Under the pieces are notes generated by a model, which saw only the letters and a program-made list of their open reading frames with translations, was not told the DNA's origin and ran no database searches. The position numbers were made by a program, and so were the translations under genes. Source: Euclidia mi (lineage: Eukaryota; Arthropoda; Insecta; Lepidoptera; Erebidae). Taken from it: a DNA stretch of 64,000 nt. Of the stretch, positions 45,491 through 55,373 are shown piece by piece. Positions within the stretch are counted from its first letter, which is position 1. Every line of letters starts with the position of its first letter. Location: positions 999,501 through 1,063,500 of the forward strand of contig OX123197.2 of assembly GCA_944739405.2 (NCBI GenBank). The letters are read 5' to 3'.

Positions 45491-45901
45491 ATGGGCCGGC
45501 TCGACCGGGGAAGTAGGTACAGTCAGCATCAAAAGTCGATGACCACATTCAGATTTTCAAAATCTATGAACATAATATCACCCAAAAATGCCTCAACAAG
45601 AAGGGCGCCAGTATTGAATGAACATCATTAAAGTTCAAAACTAACTGAACACTACTTGTCAAAGGTCACTGAACACCATTTTGTCAAAAATTGCTGATCG
45701 TTATAATATCCGAAAACATTTAGAATCATCAGTTTGAATTTATACCATCGACGTAATTATAGAGTTGTTAGTTCGGTTGAATTGTAACCTTATTAGTAAA
45801 GTAATAAGACTTATTTTCAAAAATCACGCAGATTCCGTACAAATTCATACCGTCGACTTAGTTTATGATTTTTATAGTTACGATTGAATTAGAACCCAAT
45901 C

Positions 45902-46743
45902 CGAGGGTCTAGTACGAAATTTACACGGTGATGATAGGCTAGTCAACGGGAACAATTTTCATCATCATTCTCTTAGCGTTATCCCAGTTTCAATCTGGGG
46001 TCCGCTTACTAGTCTAACCGGATTTGGCTGAATATTAGCTTTTCCACAGAGTGACTGCCTGTCTGACCTCTGCAACCCGAAGGGATAGCGATATTCCATG
46101 GTTTAGACCAGTGTCAGTTTATTTAGAAGGTACTGACGCCCTGTAATGGCTGTCAAAGATCTTCATGACAACCGGGACCGACGGCTTAACGTGCTCTCCG
46201 AGGCACGGGACAAGCGATAATTAACAATTCAATACGCACATAACTCCGAAAAGTCATTGGTGCGCGCCGTGGATTCGAACCCGAAACCCTCTGCATGGCA
46301 GTCTGTTGAAATCTCCACTCGGCTATCGCTGCCTTTTGACGGGAACAATTTTCATACATTTCCTTAATGCGCCCTCTATCGATCGCTACTATCCGATAAG
46401 GACGCTTTTAGAAAATCTATGGAAATAGGGTTGTTTCCAACTAGTCAAATCAAGCACTTAATTAAATGTCAAAAACGACCTTTGTCAAGGGTTTTGTATG
46501 AAATATGATATAGTGACGTCATAGTGTTTTGCTGTCAAGTAGAATACTTATTATCAATAAATTGACGATAAAAAAATGTTAAATTAAGTTTTAACATTAA
46601 TTGATGAATGAAACTACTATTATTTTGACATGTTTCACTAGATAAAAATACTTGTATAATTTATTTCACATGCAGGAAACTTCCGTAACGATCGCGTGCA
46701 AAACTCGTGGTTTGTTTGAAAAACAAACTCTTGGTAGACCCCC
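45902..46743. mobile_element. Family E MITE (interrupted, expanded)
   Basis: The left end GAGGGTCTAGTACGA and the right end ACTCGTGG...TTGGTAGACCCCC correspond to the ends of 18021-18235. The right arm carries an extra 20-bp hairpin (TTTGTTTGAAAAACAAACTC). A SINE sits at 45961-46338. Confidence 0.65.
45961..46338 (-). mobile_element. SINE family A with 15-bp TSD
   Basis: A complete family A SINE. Head (GCAGCGATAGCC...), B box GGTTCGAATCC and tail ATCATCATTC are all present. It is flanked by the perfect duplication ACGGGAACAATTTTC (45946-45960 and 46339-46353). A TSD of this length is typical of LINE-mediated retroposition, and it proves insertion into the family E element. Confidence 0.9.
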
Positions 46744-46995
46744 TATATACCTACATATAAGACTCATTTTCAAAATTCACACAAATTCTGTTTTAATTCA
46801 ATTCATTGTAAAACTGTTTACCCTTGAATGTAAAATAATATTTCTACTTAATTATCACTTTGTATCGAATGTAGAACATTGCGGTTGCAATTATTTATCA
46901 TCTATAAAATATTGTATTAGCTTAAAAGTACGAGGGTCAAACTGAAAGTTCTTAGAAAATCAAAAACTGATTACATTAGCCAGTTATTAGTTTTA

Positions 46996-48171
46996 TTATA
47001 TCTTTTCAAAATATTGTCCATTGACGTCAATACACCGCTGCATGCGATGGAACCACTGGGAAAAGCACTTTGCCCACTCGTCCTTAGGGGTCTCTTCAAT
47101 GGCATCGCGATACGCAGCCACCGCTTCTTCAGCATTCATAAACCGCTTTCCTTTAAGTTTTTCTTTAATTTTTGGAAATAAATAAAAATCACAAGGCGCG
47201 AGGTCGGGGCTATACGGCGGGTGACCCAGTAATTCAACGTTTGATGTCGCCAAATAGTCGATCGTTCGCTTGGCGGTGTGCGACGAGGCGTTGTCGTGGT
47301 GAAGGAGGATCCTACTGCGAGGTCGTTTCTCTCGAACTTTTTCCAAGACAAGTGGCAAACAATTGGTAGTGTACCATTCTGCAGAAACTGTTTTTTGATC
47401 CTCTAACACAATTGTTGCGAAATGACCTATCCTTCCAAAGAACGAGGCCACCATTTTTTTTCCCGCACTTCGATCTCTCCTCACTTTAGTTGGCAACTCC
47501 TCGAAAGGAAACACCCACTGAGCAGATTGTCTTTTGGTTTCAGGATCATAACAGTAAATCCAGCTTTCGTCACCTGTTAGTATGTCGAACACAGCATTTG
47601 AGTCACCTCCGTTAAATCTTTCAATCATTTTACGGCACCAATCCACACGATGGAGTTTTTGAGCCTTAGTCAAATTATGAGGTATCCACCGGGCGCAAAG
47701 CTTCCTGACCGCTAAATGTTCGTGGAGGATTTTGTGCACTTGACTCATACCGATGCCTAAGCTTGTCCGAATCTGCTGATAGGTCACTCTTTTGTCAGTC
47801 TCTATCATACGCCGCACAACACAGATGTTATTTTCAGTCGTTGCCGTAGAAGGCCGTCCCTCACGTACATCATCAGTGAGATTAGTGCGACCACGTTTAA
47901 ACTCATTAAACCAGTTGTAAACAGTCGCACGAGATGGGGCTTCATCGTGAAAGGCCAATCGTAGTCTATCATAACTTTCTTGTTGACTTAAATGACATCG
48001 AAAGTCATAAAAAATCATTGCACGAAAATTTTCTCGTGTTAAATTTGTAGCTATCCTATACCTAGCAGTCCCTACAGTGACTTTTGTGATATGTAAATAG
48101 AAACATGGATACACACAGCCCTGAAAAGGACTTACGTGCTTAAATAGAAACAGTGATAATAGTCCTGACAA
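46996..48171 (-). CDS. mariner transposase, N-terminus replaced
   Basis: The enzyme cuts and pastes mariner DNA at TA sites. Mariner-derived residues run from NLTRENFRAMIFYDFRC (codon 43) to QYFEKI (391), about 349 residues, the family length. The N-terminal part has helix-turn-helix-like segments (ATVYNWFNEF; YQQIRTSLGIGMSQVHKILH). WIPHNLT corresponds to the WVPHEL linker. The catalytic acidic residues lie in TGDESW, HHDN and YSPDLAPCDFYLF, with 34 residues between the last two: DD34D. No stops or frameshifts are seen. Residues 1-42 (MSGLLSLFLF...YRIAT) come from the MITE inserted after the original start codon, which now lies at 48397-48399 on the far side. Whether the chimaeric protein is made or active is unknown. 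Confidence 0.92.
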   Translation of the reverse strand: MSGLLSLFLFKHVSPFQGCVYPCFYLHITKVTVGTARYRIATNLTRENFRAMIFYDFRCHLSQQESYDRLRLAFHDEAPSRATVYNWFNEFKRGRTNLTDDVREGRPSTATTENNICVVRRMIETDKRVTYQQIRTSLGIGMSQVHKILHEHLAVRKLCARWIPHNLTKAQKLHRVDWCRKMIERFNGGDSNAVFDILTGDESWIYCYDPETKRQSAQWVFPFEELPTKVRRDRSAGKKMVASFFGRIGHFATIVLEDQKTVSAEWYTTNCLPLVLEKVREKRPRSRILLHHDNASSHTAKRTIDYLATSNVELLGHPPYSPDLAPCDFYLFPKIKEKLKGKRFMNAEEAVAAYRDAIEETPKDEWAKCFSQWFHRMQRCIDVNGQYFEKI

Positions 48172-48396
48172 GGACTGTTCAAGAACTCTTCTTGTTTCTA
48201 TTTAACGTTGCAAAAGTCTATAAAACTGTTCTTTTCAGAACAACAACAAAAGTCCTTGAACAGTCCTTGTCAGGACTATTATCACTGTTTCTATTTAAGC
48301 ACGTAAGTCCTTTTCAGGGCTGTGTGTATCCATGTTTCTATTTACATATCACAAAAGTCACTGTAGGGACTGCTAGGTATAGGATAGCTACAAATT
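48041..48396. mobile_element. Palindromic MITE at mariner start codon
   Basis: Arms of about 143 bp (48041-48183 and 48255-48396) are near-perfect inverted copies from AATTTGTAGCTATCCTATAC inward to CCTGACAAGGACTGTTCAAG, with a 70-bp loop. On minus, the sequence before it is ATG and after it AATTTAACACGAG, so the original read ATGAATTTAACACG. AATT(T) is present at both junctions and may be the TSD. It reads through in frame into the transposase. Confidence 0.88.
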
Positions 48397-48528
48397 CATG
48401 TTGACGTGACACAGACAATTTTCAATTTGCCGCCAAATCGTAAAACAAATGACAAATGAATGAAATATATACTCAGTAATATTGGCAAAGAGTTCTATTT
48501 TCAAATTTTAGAATATGTTTTTATTATA

Positions 48529-48805
48529 TTGACGTGACAACGTCTTATAAATTGGTTTGCCGGGTGACACTTCAAGAAACTGCGTTACGCTCCGCTCACG
48601 TTATGCGCTCACAATGAGAGCGAGTGAGAGGCACGCGTCCCGCCTAAGAGCGAGAGAGACAGACATAAAAAGTGAAAGGCACGCGTCTTTCATCCTTCTT
48701 CCTACTATACGAATGAATATTCACATTAAAATTATTTTACCACTCAAAGTCGTTGTCACGTAAAACTTTCGCCCGTATACCGACTTTACAGGCAACCAAT
48801 TTTTG
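48529..48805 (+). mobile_element. Repeat, family F, copy 2
   Basis: Essentially identical (by eye, no difference over the 68-codon stretch) to 34112-34389 in inverse, from TTGACGTGACAACGTC to the ATTGGTTGCC complement. It lies in the mariner 5' UTR. The high identity implies a recent insertion. Confidence 0.8.
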
Positions 48806-49524
48806 TTTATAAGTGGCCAGTTCTAAGAACTTTCAGTTTGACCCTCGTATATAGCTTATATTATATAAAAATATTTACTTCATAATACTTTAATAATAAT
48901 ATAATTATTCACATTAGTTTATCAAATGTAACGACCTCCTTTATTTAGTTCTCGGACGTCACTGGCCGTACTGGCTGACTGGTGACGTGGTGTTATGCTT
49001 TTTTTAGCATAACTTTGTTTAGCTACTTTTGAAAATCATGGTCACCTACTTATGCCCTTTTAAGACAATCATTCATTTCTGGCGCTTGTCATGTTGAGCA
49101 ATTTAGGTGTATTATGGTGTACAGTGATATTGAAAATCTAAATGTGGTCATCAACTTTTGATGCTGACTGTACTACCCTCACAGAAAATCGACGTCAAGG
49201 AACGGTACCTAAACTGTTGCGTTTCGTTCGGTGAGTGAGATTGCCGGAGGCCCCATCCCCTATTCCTTCTCCCTCATCCCACTCCTCATCCTATCCCCAT
49301 TCCCAACCCCAAGCGGCGACAACGCACTTGTGACTCCTGTGATGTTGCTTGTGTCCATGGGCGGCGGTAATTGCTTACCATCAGGCAATCCGTCTGCTCT
49401 TTTGCCGCCTATTAACATATTAAAAAAAAATTCGGGCAAGTGCGAGTCTGACTCGCGCACCGAGGGTTCCGTACGCATTTTACCTTATTTGAGGTTGATG
49501 CTAATTACGCTAGTCCTCCAAATC

Positions 49525-49770
49525 TGAGGGTCTAGTACCAGTTTGCACTCGATCGTCACGGTGGACGATAGCCTAGATGACAGGAACAATTTCCATACAT
49601 TTTCTAAATGCGCCCCCTAGCGGTCTCTATCGATCGCTTCTCTCCATAAGGTGCGCTTTAACTCTCTCTGTACGAGCGCCCATACAAAGAGTACCTACTA
49701 TCTTAAATGGAGTCTACTATGTATGTATGGGGACACCCTTAAATTTTCCACTTTTTTTTTGTAGAGGTAC
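49525..49770 (+). mobile_element. Family E MITE, partial
   Basis: TGAGGGTCTAGTACCAG through ACGGTGGACGATAGCC to CAATTTCCATACATTTTC match the 18021 copy's left arm. The right arm is not recognisable. Confidence 0.65.
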
Positions 49771-50235
49771 ATAGGAGATATGGTCAAAATTAGGTTTTTG
49801 CGAAAACTTTTAAGTACCAAAATTAACCTTAATTTTCAACTTTTTGAAATTTTTGTAATTTTTCCTTTATTTGTGCTGTAAGACCCTGCTTTTGGCCAAA
49901 TTTCGTGATTCTAGTTCAACGGGAACTACCATAGAGGTTTTCGACCCAAAACCTATAGGGTACTTACGGTTGACCTAGAATTGTCAATTTTGGTCAAAAC
50001 CAAGGTCTTACAGCACAAGTAAAGGAAAAATTCCGAAAATTAAAAAAAGTTGAAAATTAAGGTTAATTTTGGTACTTACAAGTTTTCGCAAAAATCTAAT
50101 TTTGACCATATCTTTTTATCGGGTTGACCCAGGACCCTAATTTTTATACACCTAATAGGAACCACAGACCTCAGTATCTGGTATAAATTTCAATTTGCTA
50201 GGTCCACCCGTTCCTGAGAAAATCGGTGGTGACAC

Positions 50236-50269
<34 letters not shown>

Positions 50270-50290
50270 GGACAGACAGACGGACAAGAA
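50236..50290 (+). repeat. (CAGA)n microsatellite
   Basis: ACAGACAGACAGACAG with occasional CGGA units, part of the family K repeat end. Confidence 0.9.
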
Positions 50291-50535
50291 AGTGATCTTA
50301 TAAGGGTTCCTTTTTTTACCTTGTGAGGTACGGAACCCTAAAAACACTAATTTTACCAATTTGGAGGAAGTTTGGATTAATAACGACCTGTAGGTACTTG
50401 TACCAGGTCGTTAATAAATCCAAACCACTAATCTTTTATATAATTCTTGAAAGTAAGCTTATTATAACGTGTAGCATTAGGTACTTTTAAGAATTAATAT
50501 ATTAAATTCTATGGGTGACAAACAGGAATAAAAAG

Positions 50536-50695
50536 TTTTACCTGTCCCCCTATCAGTGATAGGGGGACAGATGAAACCGTTAAGGAATGAATAAAGTTCG
50601 AACTGTCCCCACATTGCTATCAGGGGGACAGATCAAACTTTTTTTTTCCGATCTGTCCCCCTAAGGGGATAAAGCGGGGTGACAGATCGGAATAA
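50536..50695. repeat. CTGTCCCCC inverted-repeat cluster
   Basis: 50542-50570 is a perfect palindrome (14-bp arms) of CTGTCCCCCTATCA. Further copies of CTGTCCCC / GGGGACAG occur at about 50609-50637 and 50660-50690, the last two imperfect. It is probably a small foldback element repeated or decayed. Confidence 0.7.
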
Positions 50696-51059
50696 TTCAG
50701 CTGGTTCTAGTTGGGGTGTAGGTACACCCTTGACTTTGAGACGTCTGTATAAATCTATAATATGCAATAGGTTAGATTATGGCAGCTTTATATACTACTG
50801 TACTTATAAATGTCATCAAAATCAAGCCCTTCGGGTAATCGGTGGCTTTATTAGTAGTAGGTACACCCATCCATGTGATGGAGAGTGAATTGAACGTATC
50901 TCCATTGCTCGTTCGTAGAAGATACCTAGACGGTAAATTCTTACTTAAATGCATGTCTTTCCGAGAGAATATCTCGATTAACTTGATTGAGTCCGGCGCT
51001 GTGTACAGTACACTGAGTTCAGCTGTTTCTGTCACTGTCGGATTGTATACATAAGAAAG

Positions 51060-51670
51060 AGAAGCGCGATGACGACGGGACGTTCAGAACGAGTTATTTA
51101 TCATTAAATACATTAATCCTTACAAATATCTTATTCCAATCGATAAATAAAAACAACAGTTCCCTTTATTATTATATAATTACATCACTGTTATTAATTT
51201 TATCAAGATTTGTTTATAAATAATACAGTTACAATTGCTACAATTTCAAATTTAATGGTTATTTTATGGTATTTTTTTATCGAGAAAATTTACCGAAAAC
51301 GTGTTTTGAACACAATGGTCCCCCCATAAATATGATCAAGATTAACATATATTTTTTTAGCTGCTCTAAAATGCATAGGTACATTTGGCTAAAAAACTGT
51401 TTTGTGAAGCCTATTTTGACTAGGTACAGCGCATCAATAATAACGCGCAACGTTGGAGGCGCAGGGAGCTACCTTTATTACTTAGTATCGCTTTACCACT
51501 TCTTTAAACCATTTCGTATCCACTCAGTTAAGTTAGGTAGGTACTTGAAATGTTCGCTCTAGATACATGGGTTGCTGGAATAAATATACCTACCTACATA
51601 ATGTTATAAAACATAATATTCCATTGTTATCTAAGCCTAAACGTCAACATGATAGTAATCATCTAAAACA
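51060..51670. other. Unrecognised stretch inside the LINE
   Basis: Non-LINE, AT-rich sequence separates RT and RNase H parts. It may be an inserted element, but I see no TIR or TSD. Confidence 0.4.
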
Positions 51671-51904
51671 AGTTTGTACACATTATATAGTACCCACAGG
51701 AGTACGCAGGTTTCCATAAGGTTTAGGTACACGGATGGCTCTAAGACTAGCGTTGGTTGTGGTGCTGCTGTGTGGGACCCACAATTAGATAGGTGCTGCG
51801 CTCAAGTTTGGTATAGATGCCGATATATCAATTATGCATGTCCAGTTAATTGCAATAGCAGAACCGTATAAAATATATCCTATATTTACTCTATTAATCA
51901 CCAG

Positions 51905-52165
51905 AAAGTACCAGTAGCGCTCATAGCGAGACTTGACTCGCCGTTCGTAACAGATAGGCAAAGTTAAGCAACGCTTGCACAGGTCGCCACTTGGATGGGT
52001 GACCGTGTGTGGCATTTACATCTGAGCGCTACCGTGCTTCGGAGGACACGTAAAGCTGTCGGTCCCGGTTCTTGTCTTAGGATAGGGATCGTTCGGCCAT
52101 GTCGGAGGCCTTCGGGCGGTCTGAAAACTCCGACACTAGAGTTGGCCACACACTCATACGAAAAA
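51905..52165 (+). mobile_element. 5S-rRNA-headed SINE inside LINE RNase H
   Basis: AAGTTAAGCAACG (51961-51973) and ACTTGGATGGGTGACCG (51989-52005) mirror the A-block and C-block of the 5S rRNA internal promoter at about the right spacing. The core GTGCTTCGGAGGACACGTAA and GCTGTCGGTCCCGG follows, shared with family A. RNase H coding is cut at TLLITRKYQ and resumes near FAILTDSNSA. Confidence 0.65.
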
Positions 52166-52974
52166 CAAACAGAATTTCGCCATTTTAACTGACTCTAATA
52201 GCGCGCTGCAACATTTGGCTCGGTGCACCTCGTCTATACGAGGAGTACCGATAGCCTATACGATTTCGGGATCTAGGTATATCAAAGCTGAATGAGTAGT
52301 AGGTGAATTTTGGTGATACTGCAATGGATCACATCTCGTGTACAGATCAAAGATAATGAAATTGTCGACTTCTTGACCAATCAAGCAGTCTGGGATGGTA
52401 TTTGTGTGAATGTTTCTCCGCTGTATACCGATTACCTTAAAATACTAAAAAGACATTATCTAGATGTCTGGAGCGAATATTTATTCGATCATGAATATTT
52501 TAATAAAAGATCAATAGAGGAAGGCCCGAGATATGGTATAAAACGATCCAAACACAACTTCCTATAAACCATTTAATAGATCAAACGGTACTCTGTAGAA
52601 GTAGTCTTGTTATGGCAATGAGACTTCGTTCCGGCTACATTCCGTCAAATAAGTTTTGGTTTTTTTATGAGATAGGTTGCTTCACCTGCTTGCGAAGAAT
52701 GTGGAGTGGCAGAGAACGTTCAACACGGTTTGATGGAGTGTGTGCGGAACGAAGCCCTGAGAAACAATTTGCTTGGTTCCTACCAGTACAAAGTCGGAGC
52801 ATGTAACTCGATTTTATCGGATCCTTTATCAGAACCTGCTAAAATATTATAATAAATTGGTTCAGTAGCTTTAAGGAGATAATTAAGTGATTTGTTTTAG
52901 TTTTAAGGTTGATTTTACAGGGCGACGTTATCGCTCAGCGATAAAGCCCTTTAATAAAGAAAAAATAAGCTTTC

Positions 52975-54505
52975 CACAGAACGAGTGCCGTCTTATTGCG
53001 GTTAGCCGGTATGCAACCAGCCGTTAGTTAGTTAGTTGGTCGTGGGTTTTCGCACTTAGCCACTGATTTGGGCCATTGTGCGTAAGTGGCGTCTTGATTG
53101 ACGCCGACTGCTCATACCACCTTAGCTCCTTCCAGAAAGCCATTAGTTGGCTGGTGTCGTTTAAAGCCTCACACATGGTTCTGGGGTTGTTCAGCAGCTT
53201 TGCCCGTTGATCGCTCACACTTGTGCTGCTTGTGCAGTGCAGAATGACATGATCAGGTGTTTCTTCAGTTTCCATGCAGCCCCTGCACAGTGGGCTGACC
53301 GTAACGCCTATGTTGAATAGGTGCTTGTTGAGTGGACAGTGGCCGGTTATTACGTTTGTCAGATGCTTGAGTGTTTTTCTCTTTGAATGCAGCAGCTTGT
53401 GCGAGAGTCACTGTTCAATCAGGGGATAGCAAATTTTGTTTGACTGCATTCTTTTATGTCTGCCCACTGTTTTTCGTGTTCTTGTGCGGTTCTCTCGCGT
53501 AGCCATGTTTTGAATTGGTTTGCCGCTATCGGTACAATCGGCTCGGGTCCCATTATCATTGTGGCCAATCCTTGCCGTGCCAGTTGGTCTGCGGCATCAT
53601 TGCCTGCGGAGTTGCTGTGGCCTTTAATCCATTGCAGCCTAACCCGATTCTTCTCTGCAATCTTTTCCAGCTCTAGGTGGCATTCCATGATGAGGCCGCT
53701 GTTAAAGCAGTTGCTGCCGAGAGGTTGTAGTACTGAGGCACAGTCTGTGATGATGCGTATAGACAGGTCGCTTACGTTTCTAGACGCGATTGCTGTTGCG
53801 GCTCTTGTGATCCCAACACACTCGGCTTGTAATATGGTGTTAAGAGTACCAAGGGATGTTAAGATATTGATATTTAAGTCATGGAAGAATACGCCCGCAC
53901 CCGTCCCATGCTTCGTTTTTGAGCCGTCTGTGTATACTCTGACTTCGTGTATACCAGAGCCAGTGGCGTAGCTAGCCTGGGTGGCACCCGGGGCGGTAGT
54001 ACCGGGCTAACTCTCGTAGTGCTGAGCTAGTGCCTATGTTGTTTTATAGTTTTTGTACATTGTTCTTAAAGTTAAGTTTGGGTGTCACCCCTTTTTTTGG
54101 ATGGGTGGCACCCCAAAAAGGGTGGCACCCGGGGCGGACCGCCCCCGCCGCCCCCCCTTCCTACGCCACTGACCAGAGCTGTCTTTATGTTCCTCCTGTA
54201 ATTGGATGCGATATTTTTTGTCAAAGACAAAGGTTTTAGGAATAAGATCGAATGTGGCCTTTAGCATCGGGATCTCTTTGGTTAAGGTCGCTTTTAGGCG
54301 TGAGTGGGTAATACGATCATCCTTTTTCCACAGCCCGAGCTTGTCTAGACGGATTGCTGCAGCGCCAGCTTCCTGCTGGATCATTAGGTGCAGCGGTCTT
54401 AGGTCCAGTACTATCTCCAAGGCGGCTGTTGGGGTGCTCTTCATGCAGCCTGTTGTGACCAAGCAGGTTAGGCGTTGAAGCAGCCGTGCGGCTAACTGCG
54501 CCTTT
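52975..54505 (-). mobile_element. Decayed LINE with intact RNase H motifs
   Basis: On minus: the post-RT region QRLTCLVTTGCMKSTPTAAL with LDLRPLHLMIQQEAGAAAIR (54480-54180), a hAT MITE (53961-54171), then RNase H. RNase H reads VYTDGSKTKHGTGAGVFF (53940-), LNTILQAECVGIT, IRIITDCASV and WIKGHSNSAGNDAADQLARQ (to about 53550). These keep the catalytic Asp, Glu, Asp and Asp. A stop and frameshift near 53415 precede the terminal zinc-knuckle block PLCRGCMETEETPDHVILHC (53295-53220). The copy is truncated before the RT at a SINE (54505). Confidence 0.8.
53961..54171. mobile_element. hAT-type MITE with 8-bp TSD
   Basis: The ends are CAGTGGCGTAG and CTACGCCACTG, flanked by a perfect 8-bp duplication ACCAGAGC (53953-53960 and 54172-54179). 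It is 211 bp and GC-rich near the ends, with TGGCACCCCAAAAAGGG-type repeats. It interrupts the LINE just before RNase H. Confidence 0.92.
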
Positions 54506-54740
54506 AGACCAGTGTCCATTTATTCAAAAGTACTGACTCCGCATAACGACTGTCAAATATCGTTCTGACAGCCGGCTCAACATGCTACCAGAAGCGTGGG
54601 GCATACAAGAGGTAATTAACAATTGAATACGCAAATAACTTCGAAAAGTCAGTGATGTGAGCCGTGGGTTGAACCAGATACCGTCTGCATGGCAGTATGT
54701 TGGTATGTCCACACTAGGCTAACGCCGAACAAGGTTTTAG
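54503..54740 (-). mobile_element. SINE, family A (3' truncated)
   Basis: AGACCAGTGTCCATTTATTC, CGACTGTCAAATATCG and the head AACCAGATACCGTCTGCATG. The RT-RNase H LINE ends at its edge. Confidence 0.6.
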
Positions 54741-55149
54741 AGTACAAAATAAAAAAGCAAAGTATATTTTATTAGCTTTATTTCACTTAACTATCACACT
54801 ATGATCATGTCTCCTCTTTACAAATATTTCCCGTGCGCTCTTACACTTTAGATCACAACTTTTATTTATTTCCAACTCTTAGTCTCACAATGACGGCTTT
54901 TTTTAAAACTTGGGTCAAATAAAATAATAATTTAAATAACTTTTGGCAAACATAACTTGCCCCATATGTATTTAAATAAATCATAAAAGGCAATACAATA
55001 ACACGCGAAAGAAAATAAAAAATATATATTGAATTTTTAAGATATGTATTCTTATATCGTATTTCAATAAAAAAGCGCCACAGTAACTACTTAGAACATA
55101 CTTATCTATTCACTTGGGATATTGCGACAAAATGTCGACGGCAGGTAGG
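54741..55149. other. AT-rich, nothing recognised
   Basis: No exon or repeat. Confidence 0.45.
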
Positions 55150-55373
55150 TAAGTATAGGTCGGTTCACGAAAGATGACCACTGCGCAGAAATCATTTTTT
55201 AGGTCCCCGTGGAGGTGCGGGGTGAGGCGCGGGTGGAGTGCCAATGGTGTGGCTCCGTTCTTGACGCATTCCCTAAATGCGTCAAGAATGGAGCAACGCC
55301 ATTGGTGCACGAATGTACATATGCGCGACGGCCGCCATTTGTGGTCAACTTTCGTGAATTTACCTATACTTAA
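55150..55373. mobile_element. TIR MITE, family J, copy 1
   Basis: The ends are TAAGTATAGGTCGGTTCACG and, inverted, TTAAGTATAGGTAAATTCACG, continuing GAAAG(A/T)TGACCAC. The centre holds a hairpin TTGACGCATT/AATGCGTCAA. A second copy lies in inverse at 60840-61033 within a slalom intron. Confidence 0.75.

Larger units (their letters stand above)
46931..48847 (-). mobile_element. mariner transposon with two internal insertions
   Basis: The 27-bp TIRs begin CGAGGGTCAAACTGAAAGTT and are identical at both ends (46931-46957 and 48821-48847). They are flanked by TA on each side (46929-46930 and 48848-48849), the mariner target. The length is 1917 bp. Removing the MITE at 48041-48396 and repeat F at 48529-48805 leaves about 1284 bp, the usual mariner size. 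Perfect TIRs and an open transposase suggest recent activity. Confidence 0.92.
45517..49173. mobile_element. 3.66-kb TIR element enclosing the mariner nest
   Basis: The terminal inverted repeats start GTACAGTCAGCATCAAAAGT. They match over 48 bp with three mismatches (45517-45564 versus 49126-49173). Subtracting the inner insertions leaves little of its own and no transposase, so it was a non-autonomous element. The exact TSD is blurred by a small change at the left junction. Confidence 0.8.
45166..49430 (-). mobile_element. Family D repeat split by nested insertions
   Basis: The pieces 45166-45201, 45491-45516 and 49174-49430 line up with the uninterrupted copies at 4445-4760 and 21073-21378. 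The joins fall at GAATGGGCCG|GCTCGACC and GGGGAAGTA|CTACCCTC of the reference copies. Everything between belongs to later insertions. This fixes the relative order of events. Confidence 0.85.
49430..50345 (+). repeat. Family K repeat with inserted elements
   Basis: It starts TTCGGGCAAGTGCGAGTCTG and ACCGAGGGTTCCGTACG, and ends (CAGA)n, GGGTTCC and GAGGTACGGAACCCTAAA. Between these lies a family E left arm (49525-49770). A long inverted repeat also lies inside: 49775-49890 against 49990-50112, containing AATTAAGGTTAATTTTGGTA-like arms. No gene was seen. Confidence 0.6.
50690..52960 (+). mobile_element. Decayed RNase H-bearing LINE (jockey/R1-like)
   Basis: From left: an RT C-terminal block LTLRRLYKSIICNRLDYGSF (50720-) and, in another frame, TPIHVMESELNVSPLLVRRR with DGKFLLKC (50866-). 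An unrelated stretch follows (51060-51670). Next come the RNase H parts RYTDGSKTSVGCGAAVW (51722-) and QLIAIAEPYK, then a SINE. RNase H resumes with FAILTDSNSALQHLARCTSS (52176-) and WITSRVQIKDNEIVDFLTNQ (52327-). The end is a zinc-finger-like RLRSGYIPSNKFWF ... CEECGVAENVQHGLMEC (52618-52742). The 3' UTR ends TTTAATAAAGAAAA. Several frameshifts and stops make it dead. Confidence 0.8.

Noticed and set aside
48153..48404. Plus-strand frame over the palindromic MITE
   Set aside because: Mirror image of the MITE-encoded peptide on minus; it exists because the arms are inverse copies.
51961..52005. 5S rRNA gene
   Set aside because: Only the internal promoter blocks are 5S-like. The flanks are SINE core and the unit sits inside a dead LINE.
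53456..53971. 171-codon plus frame MSAHCFSCSCAVLS...
   Set aside because: Antisense of the LINE RNase H on minus, whose catalytic motifs are clear.
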